From an uncultured Pyrinomonas sp. (GTDB lineage Bacteria > Acidobacteriota > Blastocatellia > Pyrinomonadales > Pyrinomonadaceae), in assembly GCA_937135995.1 (NCBI GenBank), contig CAKZOF010000571.1:1-7140 (forward strand): a stretch of DNA of 7,140 bases, read 5' to 3'. Shown piece by piece: positions 1 through 5,906 of the stretch; positions within the stretch are counted from its first letter, which is position 1, and each line of letters begins with the position of its first letter. A program made the translations under genes and the position numbers. Below the pieces are notes generated by a model. The model was not told where the DNA came from. It made no database searches and saw nothing but the letters and a program-made list of their open reading frames with translations.

Positions 1-932
1 GCCGCTCCATCCAATGCCAACGAGCGGCCCAGACGGGCTGTCAGTTTTCCTTCGGAGCGACGCGCCAAGATCGCTCCGAACACGCCGCCGACTCCCATTG
101 CGACGAAGAGCACGGAGATGCCGAAATCGTTCGGGCGCGAGGTGAAGTGCGCTATCTGTCCGAGATGCGCCCCGAAGACGCTGTAAAGCGCACGCGCGGC
201 GCCGTTGCCCAAGCCCCAGCCTGCGACGGCGATGAAAACGGCGAAAAGCAGAGGACGAGAGCGCACATAGCGCACGCCTTCGCGAAAATCTTCTAGTGAA
301 CGTCGCCACGCGACGACAGGCGCTCGCTCTTCGCGCGGCGGAGTTGGTAGCAGCGAAAGCCGACGGACGATGAGCGCCGAGACGAGAAACGTCACGGCGT
401 TGATGACGAAGATGATGCGGCGCTCAAACGCGGCAGCCAGCGCGCCGCCGAAGGCCGATCCAATGGCCAGCGTCGCCGCCGTCGTCGAAGCGGAAAGGGC
501 ATTGGCGGCCACGAGTTCTTTCGTGTTGCGCGCCAGTTGCGGGATGGAAGCGCGCTTGGCGGCGTTGAAGAAAGCGGCCACGGAAAAGAGCGCGGCGCTG
601 ACGAGGTAGATGAGCGTGAGCGATCCGAAGTTGGCGGCGAGAACGAACCCGAGCGCCAAAAGAGCACGCGCTAGGTCCGCTCCGATCATCACGCGCTTGC
701 GATCCGCGCGGTCCACCGTCACACCGGCAAGAGGGCCGAAGACGAAGAGCGGCAGATGGCGTGCGATGGCGTAGATGGCAATCGCCACGCCCTCGCGGTC
801 CGGTCCAGCGAGTTCGATCGTAAGCGCGAAAACGGAGATGTTGTTCAACCAGTCGCCGATTTCCGAGACGACTTGCGCTGCCCAGAGCCGTCGCAAGTTC
901 GCGTTGGCTCGGAGCAACTGCCGGTAAGTCAC
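1..932 (-). CDS. MFS transporter, exporter type (partial, C-terminus beyond window)
   Basis: The 310 visible residues form a polytopic membrane protein of the major facilitator superfamily. The N-terminus reads NLRRLWAAQVVSEIGDWLNN, the usual first-helix start of the MFS_3/EntS-like export branch. The loop after helix 2 carries the MFS motif A signature, GPLAGVTVDRADRKR (residues 67-81). Further hydrophobic segments lie at about 87-100, 104-121, 150-168, 172-190, 228-240 and 271-290, with a long charged loop at about 193-226. Family members are usually 400-430 residues, so about 100 are missing. The GTG start overlaps the stop of the transglycosylase gene (GTGA) and has a GGAGG seven bases upstream, so this start is well supported. 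The substrate cannot be read from the sequence; drug or metabolite efflux by proton antiport is the family norm. It is the last visible gene of a three-gene minus-strand cluster. Confidence 0.9.
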   Translation of the reverse strand, partial: MTYRQLLRANANLRRLWAAQVVSEIGDWLNNISVFALTIELAGPDREGVAIAIYAIARHLPLFVFGPLAGVTVDRADRKRVMIGADLARALLALGFVLAANFGSLTLIYLVSAALFSVAAFFNAAKRASIPQLARNTKELVAANALSASTTAATLAIGSAFGGALAAAFERRIIFVINAVTFLVSALIVRRLSLLPTPPREERAPVVAWRRSLEDFREGVRYVRSRPLLFAVFIAVAGWGLGNGAARALYSVFGAHLGQIAHFTSRPNDFGISVLFVAMGVGGVFGAILARRSEGKLTARLGRSLALDGA

Positions 933-1513
933 CGGCCCACCTCCGCGGCGGCCTTGCGGCGGCGGTATCGGTCCATGATGGAGACGACATAGGCACGCGT
1001 CGTCGGATAGGTGATCCGCGCGATGAACTCTTCTCCGGTCAACGGACGCGCGCCCGGCGGCGTGCGGTTCCACTCGGCAGCGCGGCTTGGTCCGGCGTTG
1101 TATGCGGCCAGAACACGCGGCAACGGATCGGGAAGATCACGGTAGTCTTTGCTGATCTTCTCCAAATACCAGCAGCCGATATGGATGTTCCTTTCCGGAT
1201 CGCGCAAGAAGCGAACGGGGTCGCGTGCCATTTCGCGCTCTAGCTCGCGGATGCCGGTCTCCGCCGCCCACTCGCGTCCCACTGTGGGAGTGATCTGCAT
1301 CAGACCGACTTCACCCGCCTCGCCGATCTGCCATGGTCGGAAGTAGGTCTCTTCGTAGATGATGCTCCACACGAGATCGGGATCGAGGCCGTGAATCGCC
1401 GCTTGTTTGGCGATGATCGCGTCGAACCGGTGCGTCCAGTAGCGCTCGAAAGCGAAGAGCGCGATAGCGCACAAGATGGCGATGACGATGGCGGCGAGAA
1501 TCGGGCGTCTCAT
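929..1513 (-). CDS. Membrane-anchored lytic transglycosylase (SLT domain)
   Basis: A 194-residue murein-cleaving enzyme of the soluble lytic transglycosylase fold (GH23-like), which cuts the MurNAc-GlcNAc bond to give 1,6-anhydro ends. A short basic start (MRRP) leads into one hydrophobic segment at residues 5-22, so it is a signal anchor facing the periplasm or cell wall. The family motifs follow in order: YEETYF (53-58), with Glu55 as probable catalytic acid in the position of the usual E-S pair; GLMQITP (70-76); and AYNAGP (137-142). The YPTTRAYV stretch (159-166) is the usual C-terminal family signature. It has no LysM or other accessory domain. An alternative ATG at 1555 would add 14 residues and overlap the upstream stop as TGATG. 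I prefer 1513 because the signal anchor then begins at the N-terminus, but neither start has a clear SD site. The gene downstream overlaps it by 4 nt. Confidence 0.9.
   Translation of the reverse strand: MRRPILAAIVIAILCAIALFAFERYWTHRFDAIIAKQAAIHGLDPDLVWSIIYEETYFRPWQIGEAGEVGLMQITPTVGREWAAETGIRELEREMARDPVRFLRDPERNIHIGCWYLEKISKDYRDLPDPLPRVLAAYNAGPSRAAEWNRTPPGARPLTGEEFIARITYPTTRAYVVSIMDRYRRRKAAAEVGR
938..944 (-). promoter_or_regulatory. Shine-Dalgarno site of the MFS gene
   Basis: On the minus strand this reads GGAGGTG, inside the last codons of the lytic transglycosylase gene. The GGAGG core ends seven bases before the GTG start. Together with the GTGA stop/start overlap this fixes the MFS start and suggests translational coupling. 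Confidence 0.75.
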
Positions 1514-1554
1514 AATGAAGCACGAACGAATTTGTGGCGGCGACCCACGCGACA

Positions 1555-2337
1555 TCAGTTGCGTCGGCGCAATGCTTGCCAGAAGAGGGCTGGCGAGCAT
1601 GCCCAGTCGACGCCTTCGTAACGCGAAAGCAATGTGCGACGGTCGAGCACGTGCCCTTGCAACCAGACGTCCGCTTCGAGCCACGAGCCGACTTCGAGCG
1701 TGCCGCGCAATGAGCGATGATTGATGAGGACTTCCAAACGAAGCTGTTCGAGATCGAGATGGACCCAGTAGAGTTGACGCCCGGAGAGAGGATTGCGTAA
1801 TTCGCGAAAAGCGAGCACTTTGCCGCACAGGCTCCAATCGTTCTCGTAGATAGCGCGTGCTGGTGCGTGCTCTTCGAGTTGTTGCCAGCGCGCTGCACCG
1901 CGTGCGCGCGCGCGTGCGCGATAGGCCAGCCCGCAAAGTCCAACGTAGAGCGTCTCGGCGCGAAACTCGTCGAGGCTGACTTCGGTGAAGTTCTGCAGTT
2001 CGAAGAGCACTTGTACGTCCGTTCCGTTCAAGTATCCGTGGACCAGCGCTTCGCCTTCTTCGGCATATTCAGTAAGCGCCCATGGCCGAATCGAGTGCGC
2101 GTAGCGCGCGCGAAAGCCCGGCCGACAGTCGGCGTAAAAGATTTCACCATCACCCGATTCATAGAGCATCGTCCAAACTTCTAGCCCTTCGCCGAGCTTC
2201 CAGCAACGCCCGTGAAGCACAGCACCGCGTCGTTGCAAACAAGTGGGTTCGCCTTGATCGCCAGCGCGCTCGACGAGCAGATTGAAGTCTCTCCTGCTTG
2301 GCAATTCCAATCCGATGGCTCTAAACGTCGCGTCCAT
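1555..2337 (-). CDS. Conserved-looking protein of unknown function, DUF3881-like at best
   Basis: A 260-residue protein with no signal peptide or membrane segment, so probably cytoplasmic. The start is constrained because an in-frame TGA sits nine bases before this ATG; no good SD is visible. The N-terminus (FRAIGLELPSRRDFNLLVER, residues 5-24) and a C-terminal beta-rich block ending GSWLEADVWLQGHVL (217-231) remind me of the DUF3881 family of Clostridia. This is from memory and not a search result. Between them lie a WTMLYESGDGEIFY segment (55-68) and an Arg/Ala repeat at 140-147. There are six scattered cysteines (33, 45, 71, 135, 171, 247) without a metal-binding spacing. No catalytic motif is recognisable. 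It is the first gene of the cluster with the transglycosylase and MFS exporter, whose start lies 41 nt downstream or, with the alternative ATG, overlaps this stop. Real-gene confidence is high because of length and coherent composition; function is unknown. Confidence 0.75.
   Translation of the reverse strand: MDATFRAIGLELPSRRDFNLLVERAGDQGEPTCLQRRGAVLHGRCWKLGEGLEVWTMLYESGDGEIFYADCRPGFRARYAHSIRPWALTEYAEEGEALVHGYLNGTDVQVLFELQNFTEVSLDEFRAETLYVGLCGLAYRARARARGAARWQQLEEHAPARAIYENDWSLCGKVLAFRELRNPLSGRQLYWVHLDLEQLRLEVLINHRSLRGTLEVGSWLEADVWLQGHVLDRRTLLSRYEGVDWACSPALFWQALRRRN
1899..1920. repeat. 22-nt alternating purine-pyrimidine (CG/TG) tract
   Basis: Strictly alternating pyrimidine-purine bases, mostly CpG steps with two TpG steps, inside the 260-residue gene. 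It encodes the Arg-Ala repeat RARARAR. Such tracts favour Z-DNA in vitro and are slippage-prone. It may be no more than a local codon-use effect. Confidence 0.6.
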
Positions 2338-2498
2338 ACAGAAAAATCATCACCATGCGTCGCTTCAATTTGTGTCACGCCGTTGAAGTCCGTGCGCATG
2401 ATCGGCGCGCCTCTTACTTTACTTCAATTCCGTCGTCGAATGGAAATCGAATCGAGCGTTCAACGGATCAAACGCGACGCGCAACTAATGACCGAATC

Positions 2499-2512
2499 GA
2501 GAAATTGTTCTC
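2499..2512. repeat. Small inverted repeat, possible operator
   Basis: Perfect 5-bp arms GAGAA/TTCTC around a 4-base centre, in the AT-richer part of the intergenic region about 160 bp upstream of the 260-residue gene. It is short enough to arise by chance and is reported only as a possible binding site. Confidence 0.25.
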
Positions 2513-2572
2513 ACGCGCGGACGGCACGATCGAGCTTGATTCATCCGGTCGATCGCGCTCTTTCCGCGTTCC

Positions 2573-2606
2573 GCCTTTTGCCTGCCCCATGAGTTGGCCT
2601 TTTGCC
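2573..2606. repeat. Short direct repeat in intergenic region
   Basis: The 10-mer GCCTTTTGCC occurs at 2573-2582 and again at 2597-2606, a 24-base offset, so the sites lie roughly on the same helix face. No third copy is nearby. Function unknown. Confidence 0.35.
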
Positions 2607-2868
2607 CGAAGCGCGAATCGAGCGTCGCGGCGGAAACACAATGTGTGTCTTCATTTCAACCGACGTTGCGCGGGCATGGCAAGCGTTCGCGCCAACGTCC
2701 GCGGTTCGGTCGGGCCCACCGCTGGCGCGCGCAAACTCAGCGGGCCGAAGGTCGTGCCATTGTGCACATCATCGCGAAGAAGAGCGCTGCACTCCCTGCC
2801 TCAAAACGTGCGCGAGGCCGGGCGGTCGTAGACGCTTTGGTCAGCGCTTCGGCGGTGCGAGGAATGGT

Positions 2869-3081
2869 TCAAAGGTTGGTCGCGCGGCGCGGATGTCCTT
2901 CGTCTTTGTCAGCGCGCGGCGCACGCACGCGAAAACCACGGATGTTTCGTTCCGGGCCATAAGCTGGTGGTTGTCCGGAGCGGATCATCTGCGCGAAAAG
3001 TTCGACGTCGTAGTCGGCTTCGCGCGACATCTCTTCGCGGATGCGATGCAGCACTTCGAGGAATTTCGGTTTACGGTACAT
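2869..3081 (-). CDS. Small PIN-partner protein, putative antitoxin
   Basis: A 70-residue protein starting MYRKPKFLEVLHRIREEM. The segment EVLHRIREEMSREADYD (residues 9-25) matches my recollection of a small-protein family, with V..IREE......YD at its core, that is commonly encoded beside PIN-domain genes of this type. The first 35 residues look helical and amphipathic. The last 35 are Pro/Arg-rich and probably disordered. No DNA-binding fold (AbrB, RHH, Phd) is evident. The ATG lies 6 nt after the PIN stop and lacks a good SD, so translation probably depends on coupling. In classical vapBC pairs the antitoxin gene comes first; here it would be second. The antitoxin role is inferred from position and the small-partner pattern, not shown by sequence alone. 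Confidence 0.7.
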   Translation of the reverse strand: MYRKPKFLEVLHRIREEMSREADYDVELFAQMIRSGQPPAYGPERNIRGFRVRAPRADKDEGHPRRATNL

Positions 3082-3087
3082 CGCGCT

Positions 3088-3576
3088 TCAAATCGTCGCG
3101 CGCCAGTCGCCTTCGGTCGCTTCCGAGACGAGAAATTCAGGCGTCACGATCATCGGGACGAAGAACCCGGCTGTCGTATTGAACAGACGGATGCGCGCTT
3201 GTCGGCGCACGTTGGCCAGATGTCCGAAGTTCCACGTCACGAGGTAGTCTATCTTGTGATACGAAGCGAAGGCAACGTGCAGCGCGTCAGCGATATATTT
3301 TCGGTGAAAGATGGCTCGCGAGACGTAGCCATCAGCGAGAATGGCGATTTCGTCCGTCAGTTCGAGTTGTTCGAGCGGTTCGATGAGTTTCAAGTAGGCC
3401 GTGCGGTGTGGTTCGGGCACGCGCTCGAGTTCGCGCACAACCAGCGGCGAGATCACGGCGCGATACTCTCCCATCTCGTGCTCCCACCAGCGGATCGTCA
3501 GATCGCGCCGAAACGGCTCGCCGTTGTCGAGATAAGCTCCGATGACCGAGGTTTCGAGATATATGCTCTGTTTCAT
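3088..3576 (-). CDS. PIN-domain nuclease, VapC-like
   Basis: A 162-residue single PIN domain, the fold of Mg-dependent RNases that act as toxins in type II toxin-antitoxin systems. The acidic positions are visible: Glu8 in YLETS (normally Asp), Glu49 in VVREL, Asp97 in IADALHVAFA and Asp110 in KIDYLVTWN, followed by Asn116 and His119. The blocks YLETSVIGAYL, DYLVTWNFGHL and the C-terminal PMIVTPEFLV are typical of a PIN subgroup in which Glu in the first motif is usual. Its ATG overlaps the stop of the upstream protease gene as ATGA, and the nearest GAGG is about 13 bases away, so translation is probably coupled. The 70-residue gene follows after 6 nt. Toxicity is inferred from family; a housekeeping RNase role is possible, since it is embedded in an operon with non-toxin-antitoxin genes. 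Confidence 0.88.
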   Translation of the reverse strand: MKQSIYLETSVIGAYLDNGEPFRRDLTIRWWEHEMGEYRAVISPLVVRELERVPEPHRTAYLKLIEPLEQLELTDEIAILADGYVSRAIFHRKYIADALHVAFASYHKIDYLVTWNFGHLANVRRQARIRLFNTTAGFFVPMIVTPEFLVSEATEGDWRATI

Positions 3577-5171
3577 GGTTTGTGCGGAGCCTCGCGCTTA
3601 GCTTCGTTGGTCGGTCGCACGTCGAGCGGTTCGAGCAGCACGGCTGGCCGACGGAAGTCGAAATAGACGCGAAAATGGCGCAAGACGTTGCCACCGATGA
3701 TGCCTGTCTGCTCGAATCCAGCTGTTTCGTTGATGGCTCGCATGTCGAGCACTACGACTGGCACGTTCGGACGCGCGTGCGCGCCCAATTGCATGCGCGG
3801 CAGCAGAAGCAACTGGACGTTTTCGGCGACGCCCGCCGCGCCGTAAACGGTCATGCGTGTCTTCTGTGCGTAGCGTTCCATCTCTTCGCGCGCAGCCAAC
3901 TCTTCGGAAACGACCGAGATGCTCGCTCCGGTGTCGATGATAAAGTTCAGCGGTTTATCGACGCCTTCGATCCGCACCTGCCCGCTCCAAAATCCGCTCG
4001 ACGTTGTGCGAATGGGGATCTCGGTGCGCGTCGGCGGCATGATGTTTGTCGCCTCTTCTGCCCGCAGATCCTCGCGCCTCAATTGCAGTTCACGAGCGGC
4101 GTAGTCGATCACCGTCAAGAACTTCGACATCACTGACAGACCGATGTATCCGTCTATCTTCTCTTGGTCGTTGTAGAAGCGGCGGATGTAAGCGGGCACG
4201 TTTTCGACGCGCGCTTGGCCGATCTCGACGGAGTGGAGAAAGCCATAGACGATCTCGAAACGCCCGCCGCCACCAACGGCACGCGCCATGCCGCCGCGCG
4301 CCACGGGACGGATGCCGAGCCGCGCCGCTGTCGCGTCGGACAGCACGCACATGCCTGATCCCGTATCGAGCACGAAACGCAGCGGCTCGGGCCGGTCGTT
4401 AACGCGGACTTCGATCACCGGACGGTTGTTGATCAACTCGAAGGGAACGACGACGCTGGCTGGACCGCTCGCTTGGTAAAGCGGACGCTGCGTGCCAAGA
4501 AAGCGGAGAAAATCGATCAAGCCGCGAATGCGCGCGCGTCGGTCTTCATCCGTGCGCGGCGCGACGCGCAAGAAGCGTTCATAAGCATCGGCCGCTTCCG
4601 CGTAGCGTTCGGCGCGCGCTGCCGCTTGCGCCAGACTGAAGATGAAATCAGCATCGCGCGGCGCAAGAAAGACGGCGCGTCGCAGCCGCTGCAAACTCGA
4701 TTGCGGGCGGTTCTCGTAAAAATCGAGCATCGCCAGCCCAGCGACGGCCATCGGATCGTTTTCGTTGAGCGAGAAAGCGTTGTGCAACGCTTCGCCGGAG
4801 CGTGCGAAATCGCCCGCGCCGAGCAGCGCCCAGCCGAGCAACGCCCATGCGCGCGACGAGGTCGGATCGTTGCGCGCGACATGGAGCGCTTGTTCGAATG
4901 CTTCTTGCAACTTGCGCTGCTTAAGCAGCGCGAAGCTCAATCCGAGTCGCGCTGCAGCGCTCGATGAGTCGCGTTCGACGAGTTCGCGGTAGAGCTTTTC
5001 GGCGGCGGCGTAGTCGCCGTCGTTGATCGCCCGTTCGGCGCGTTTGCGCCGGTCGTCGGCGAAGGCGACTGTGCCGAACAGCGAGCACAAGAGGGCACAG
5101 ACGATGATGGCGGCCACACTGCGGGCCGCCAGCGGATCACGGCGATCTCGGCATGGACGAATGGTGAACAT
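3573..5171 (-). CDS. Exported TPR protein with two retropepsin-like aspartyl protease domains
   Basis: A 532-residue protein. A signal peptide spans residues 1-38, with a basic start, a hydrophobic core at 19-37 and probable cleavage after VAFA. Residues 41-206 hold about five tetratricopeptide repeats, for example DGDYAAAEKLYRELVERDSS (51-70) and ERYAEAADAYERFLRVAP (188-205), a protein-binding scaffold. Two copies of a retropepsin-type (clan AA) domain follow. The first has FVLDTGSGMCVLS (266-278) with Asp269 catalytic, and a later GYIGLSVMSKF (341-351). The second has FIIDTGASISVVS (410-422) with Asp413, a VYGAAG flap-like segment (442-447) and GIIGGNVLRHF (490-500). Retropepsins work as dimers, so the two domains could pair within one chain. 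The substrate is unknown. GAGGG lies seven bases before the ATG and overlaps the Ogg stop. The gene follows ogg by 10 nt and overlaps the PIN start by 4 nt. Confidence 0.9.
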   Translation of the reverse strand: MFTIRPCRDRRDPLAARSVAAIIVCALLCSLFGTVAFADDRRKRAERAINDGDYAAAEKLYRELVERDSSSAAARLGLSFALLKQRKLQEAFEQALHVARNDPTSSRAWALLGWALLGAGDFARSGEALHNAFSLNENDPMAVAGLAMLDFYENRPQSSLQRLRRAVFLAPRDADFIFSLAQAAARAERYAEAADAYERFLRVAPRTDEDRRARIRGLIDFLRFLGTQRPLYQASGPASVVVPFELINNRPVIEVRVNDRPEPLRFVLDTGSGMCVLSDATAARLGIRPVARGGMARAVGGGGRFEIVYGFLHSVEIGQARVENVPAYIRRFYNDQEKIDGYIGLSVMSKFLTVIDYAARELQLRREDLRAEEATNIMPPTRTEIPIRTTSSGFWSGQVRIEGVDKPLNFIIDTGASISVVSEELAAREEMERYAQKTRMTVYGAAGVAENVQLLLLPRMQLGAHARPNVPVVVLDMRAINETAGFEQTGIIGGNVLRHFRVYFDFRRPAVLLEPLDVRPTNEAKREAPHKP

Positions 5172-5178
5172 CTTGCGT

Positions 5179-5183
5179 CCCTC
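5179..5183 (-). promoter_or_regulatory. Shine-Dalgarno site of the TPR/protease gene, overlapping the ogg stop
   Basis: The minus strand reads TGAGGG: the ogg stop codon TGA shares bases with the GAGGG ribosome site, which ends seven bases before the ATG at 5171. This supports the chosen start and points to coupled translation of the two genes. Confidence 0.65.
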
Positions 5184-5850
5184 ACTTCAGGACTTCGCCT
5201 GTTTTCATGGACCAGAGCACCAAATCGAGTTCATCAAAGTCGATTCCAATTCCATCAGCAAAGCGCCGCAATTGATCTTCGATCGTCAAATAGCGCGTGC
5301 GAGTCGTCGGCGGCGTCGCCGTCTCGATGCAGCCCAGTTCGGCGAGACTGCGCAAAATGTGCTTGTCTAAGATGGCGTAGCCGCGAAACCCTATGTTGCG
5401 CAGGAAGTGGCTCGCTTCCTTGTAGCCCAACCCTTTGATGGCGCGGTCACGTGCGAGCCAGTCGCGTCGCGCATGAGCGTCATCGAAGGCCGCCAGCCGC
5501 TCGCGCAAACGCAATCCGCAAAGACGTTGCAAGTGGTCGCGCGTCTCGACGATGTAGCGCGCGCGCTCGCGCGGATAGCGATGCACGCCACGCAAAGCTT
5601 CAGCGATCTGCTGTTGCGTCCCGGCAAGCAAAAGAGGACGCACGGCCGCGATGGCTCGCAACCCCATGCGCGCCGACGCGCCGGCCGTGAAGATGCAAAA
5701 GACCAACTCTTCCCACAGCCGTGTGTCTGATCCATGTCGCCAGACAGCTTCGAATTCCGCCAGTCGCGCACGTATCTCGTCGCCGCGCGCGCGGTGAACC
5801 TCGCGCACAAGATCCACCGTGACACGGAGCGATTTCTTGGTTGGTCGCAC
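5182..5850 (-). CDS. ogg: N-glycosylase/DNA lyase, archaeal-type 8-oxoguanine glycosylase (Ogg2)
   Basis: A 222-residue base-excision repair enzyme of the HhH-GPD superfamily that removes 8-oxoguanine from DNA and cleaves the abasic strand by beta-elimination. The N-terminal block EELVFCIFTAGASA (47-60) is followed by the helix-hairpin-helix IKGLGYKEASHFLRNIG (138-154), with Lys144 as the Schiff-base lysine, then AILDKHIL (159-166), with Asp162 as the catalytic aspartate. The 18-residue Lys-to-Asp spacing is that of Methanocaldococcus Ogg (Lys129/Asp147, from memory). The C-terminus ELDLVLWSMKTGEVLK is also characteristic, and length fits the family. The start is GTG: an in-frame TGA lies nine bases upstream, so no earlier start is possible. 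No SD stands at normal distance; an AAGGAG about 35 bases upstream is separated from the start by a hairpin. First gene of a four-gene operon with a strong promoter upstream. Confidence 0.93.
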   Translation of the reverse strand: MRPTKKSLRVTVDLVREVHRARGDEIRARLAEFEAVWRHGSDTRLWEELVFCIFTAGASARMGLRAIAAVRPLLLAGTQQQIAEALRGVHRYPRERARYIVETRDHLQRLCGLRLRERLAAFDDAHARRDWLARDRAIKGLGYKEASHFLRNIGFRGYAILDKHILRSLAELGCIETATPPTTRTRYLTIEDQLRRFADGIGIDFDELDLVLWSMKTGEVLK

Positions 5851-5864
5851 GATGTGTCAAACGA

Positions 5865-5886
5865 ACGACTCTCCAGCGCGAGTCGC
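5865..5886 (-). promoter_or_regulatory. Leader hairpin between AAGGAG and the ogg start
   Basis: In the minus-strand transcript the arms GCGACTC and GAGTCGT can form six Watson-Crick pairs plus one G-U, around an 8-base loop. An AAGGAG (5886-5891) abuts the 5' side, and the GTG start is 14 bases after the 3' side. There is no T run, so it is not a terminator. A role in ribosome access is speculative. Confidence 0.35.
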
Positions 5887-5890
5887 TCCT

Positions 5891-5906
5891 TACAACTCGG
5901 ATTGTA
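5891..5906. promoter_or_regulatory. Inverted repeat over the ogg promoter -10, possible operator
   Basis: TACAA and TTGTA form perfect 5-bp arms around six bases. The repeat covers the -10 element and the predicted transcription start of the ogg operon, a position where a bound repressor would block initiation. The arms are short, so chance is possible. Confidence 0.3.

Larger units (their letters stand above)
2338..2868. other. Intergenic region, no supportable gene
   Basis: About 530 bp between the end of the Ogg operon and the start of the 260-residue gene. The open frames crossing it on the plus strand have no domain signature, have Arg/Ser/Cys-rich translations typical of antisense or random GC-rich sequence, and run into genes on the other strand. 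Part of it (about 2340-2520) is richer in A and T than its surroundings and should hold the minus-strand promoter of the 260-residue gene. The best minus-strand -10 I can find is TAAAGT (2416-2421), without a convincing -35. I see no strong terminator hairpin with a T run after position 2869. Confidence 0.5.

Noticed and set aside
1311..1943. A 210-codon minus-strand frame overlapping the transglycosylase and 260-residue genes
   Set aside because: It is out of frame with both well-supported genes and its translation lacks any recognisable domain.
2181..2399. A 72-codon minus-strand frame starting at 2399 with an AAGAGG upstream
   Set aside because: It overlaps the 260-residue gene in another frame and loses any protein-like pattern once inside it. 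The AAGAGG is ten bases from the ATG. A short upstream peptide cannot be excluded but is not supported.
2212..2831. Two overlapping plus-strand open frames of 126 and 158 codons across the gap
   Set aside because: The translations are rich in Arg, Ser and His without pattern, one begins antisense to the 260-residue gene, and no ribosome site precedes them.
2740..2868. The frame of the small PIN-partner gene stays open for 43 codons after its stop
   Set aside because: The continuation is Ala/Arg/Thr-rich without motif and looks like chance, so I do not read it as a longer gene broken by a nonsense change.
2602..3666. A 354-codon open frame on the plus strand
   Set aside because: It is mostly antisense to the PIN and small-partner genes, which have strong family motifs. 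Its own translation has no domain signature; it is a by-product of GC-rich codon use.
5855..5860. A second TTGACA on the minus strand just before the ogg start
   Set aside because: No -10 like sequence stands 16-18 bases downstream, and transcription from it would begin inside ogg.
5865..5886. Leader hairpin as an intrinsic terminator
   Set aside because: No run of T follows on the minus strand and it sits just before the ogg start, so termination there makes little sense.
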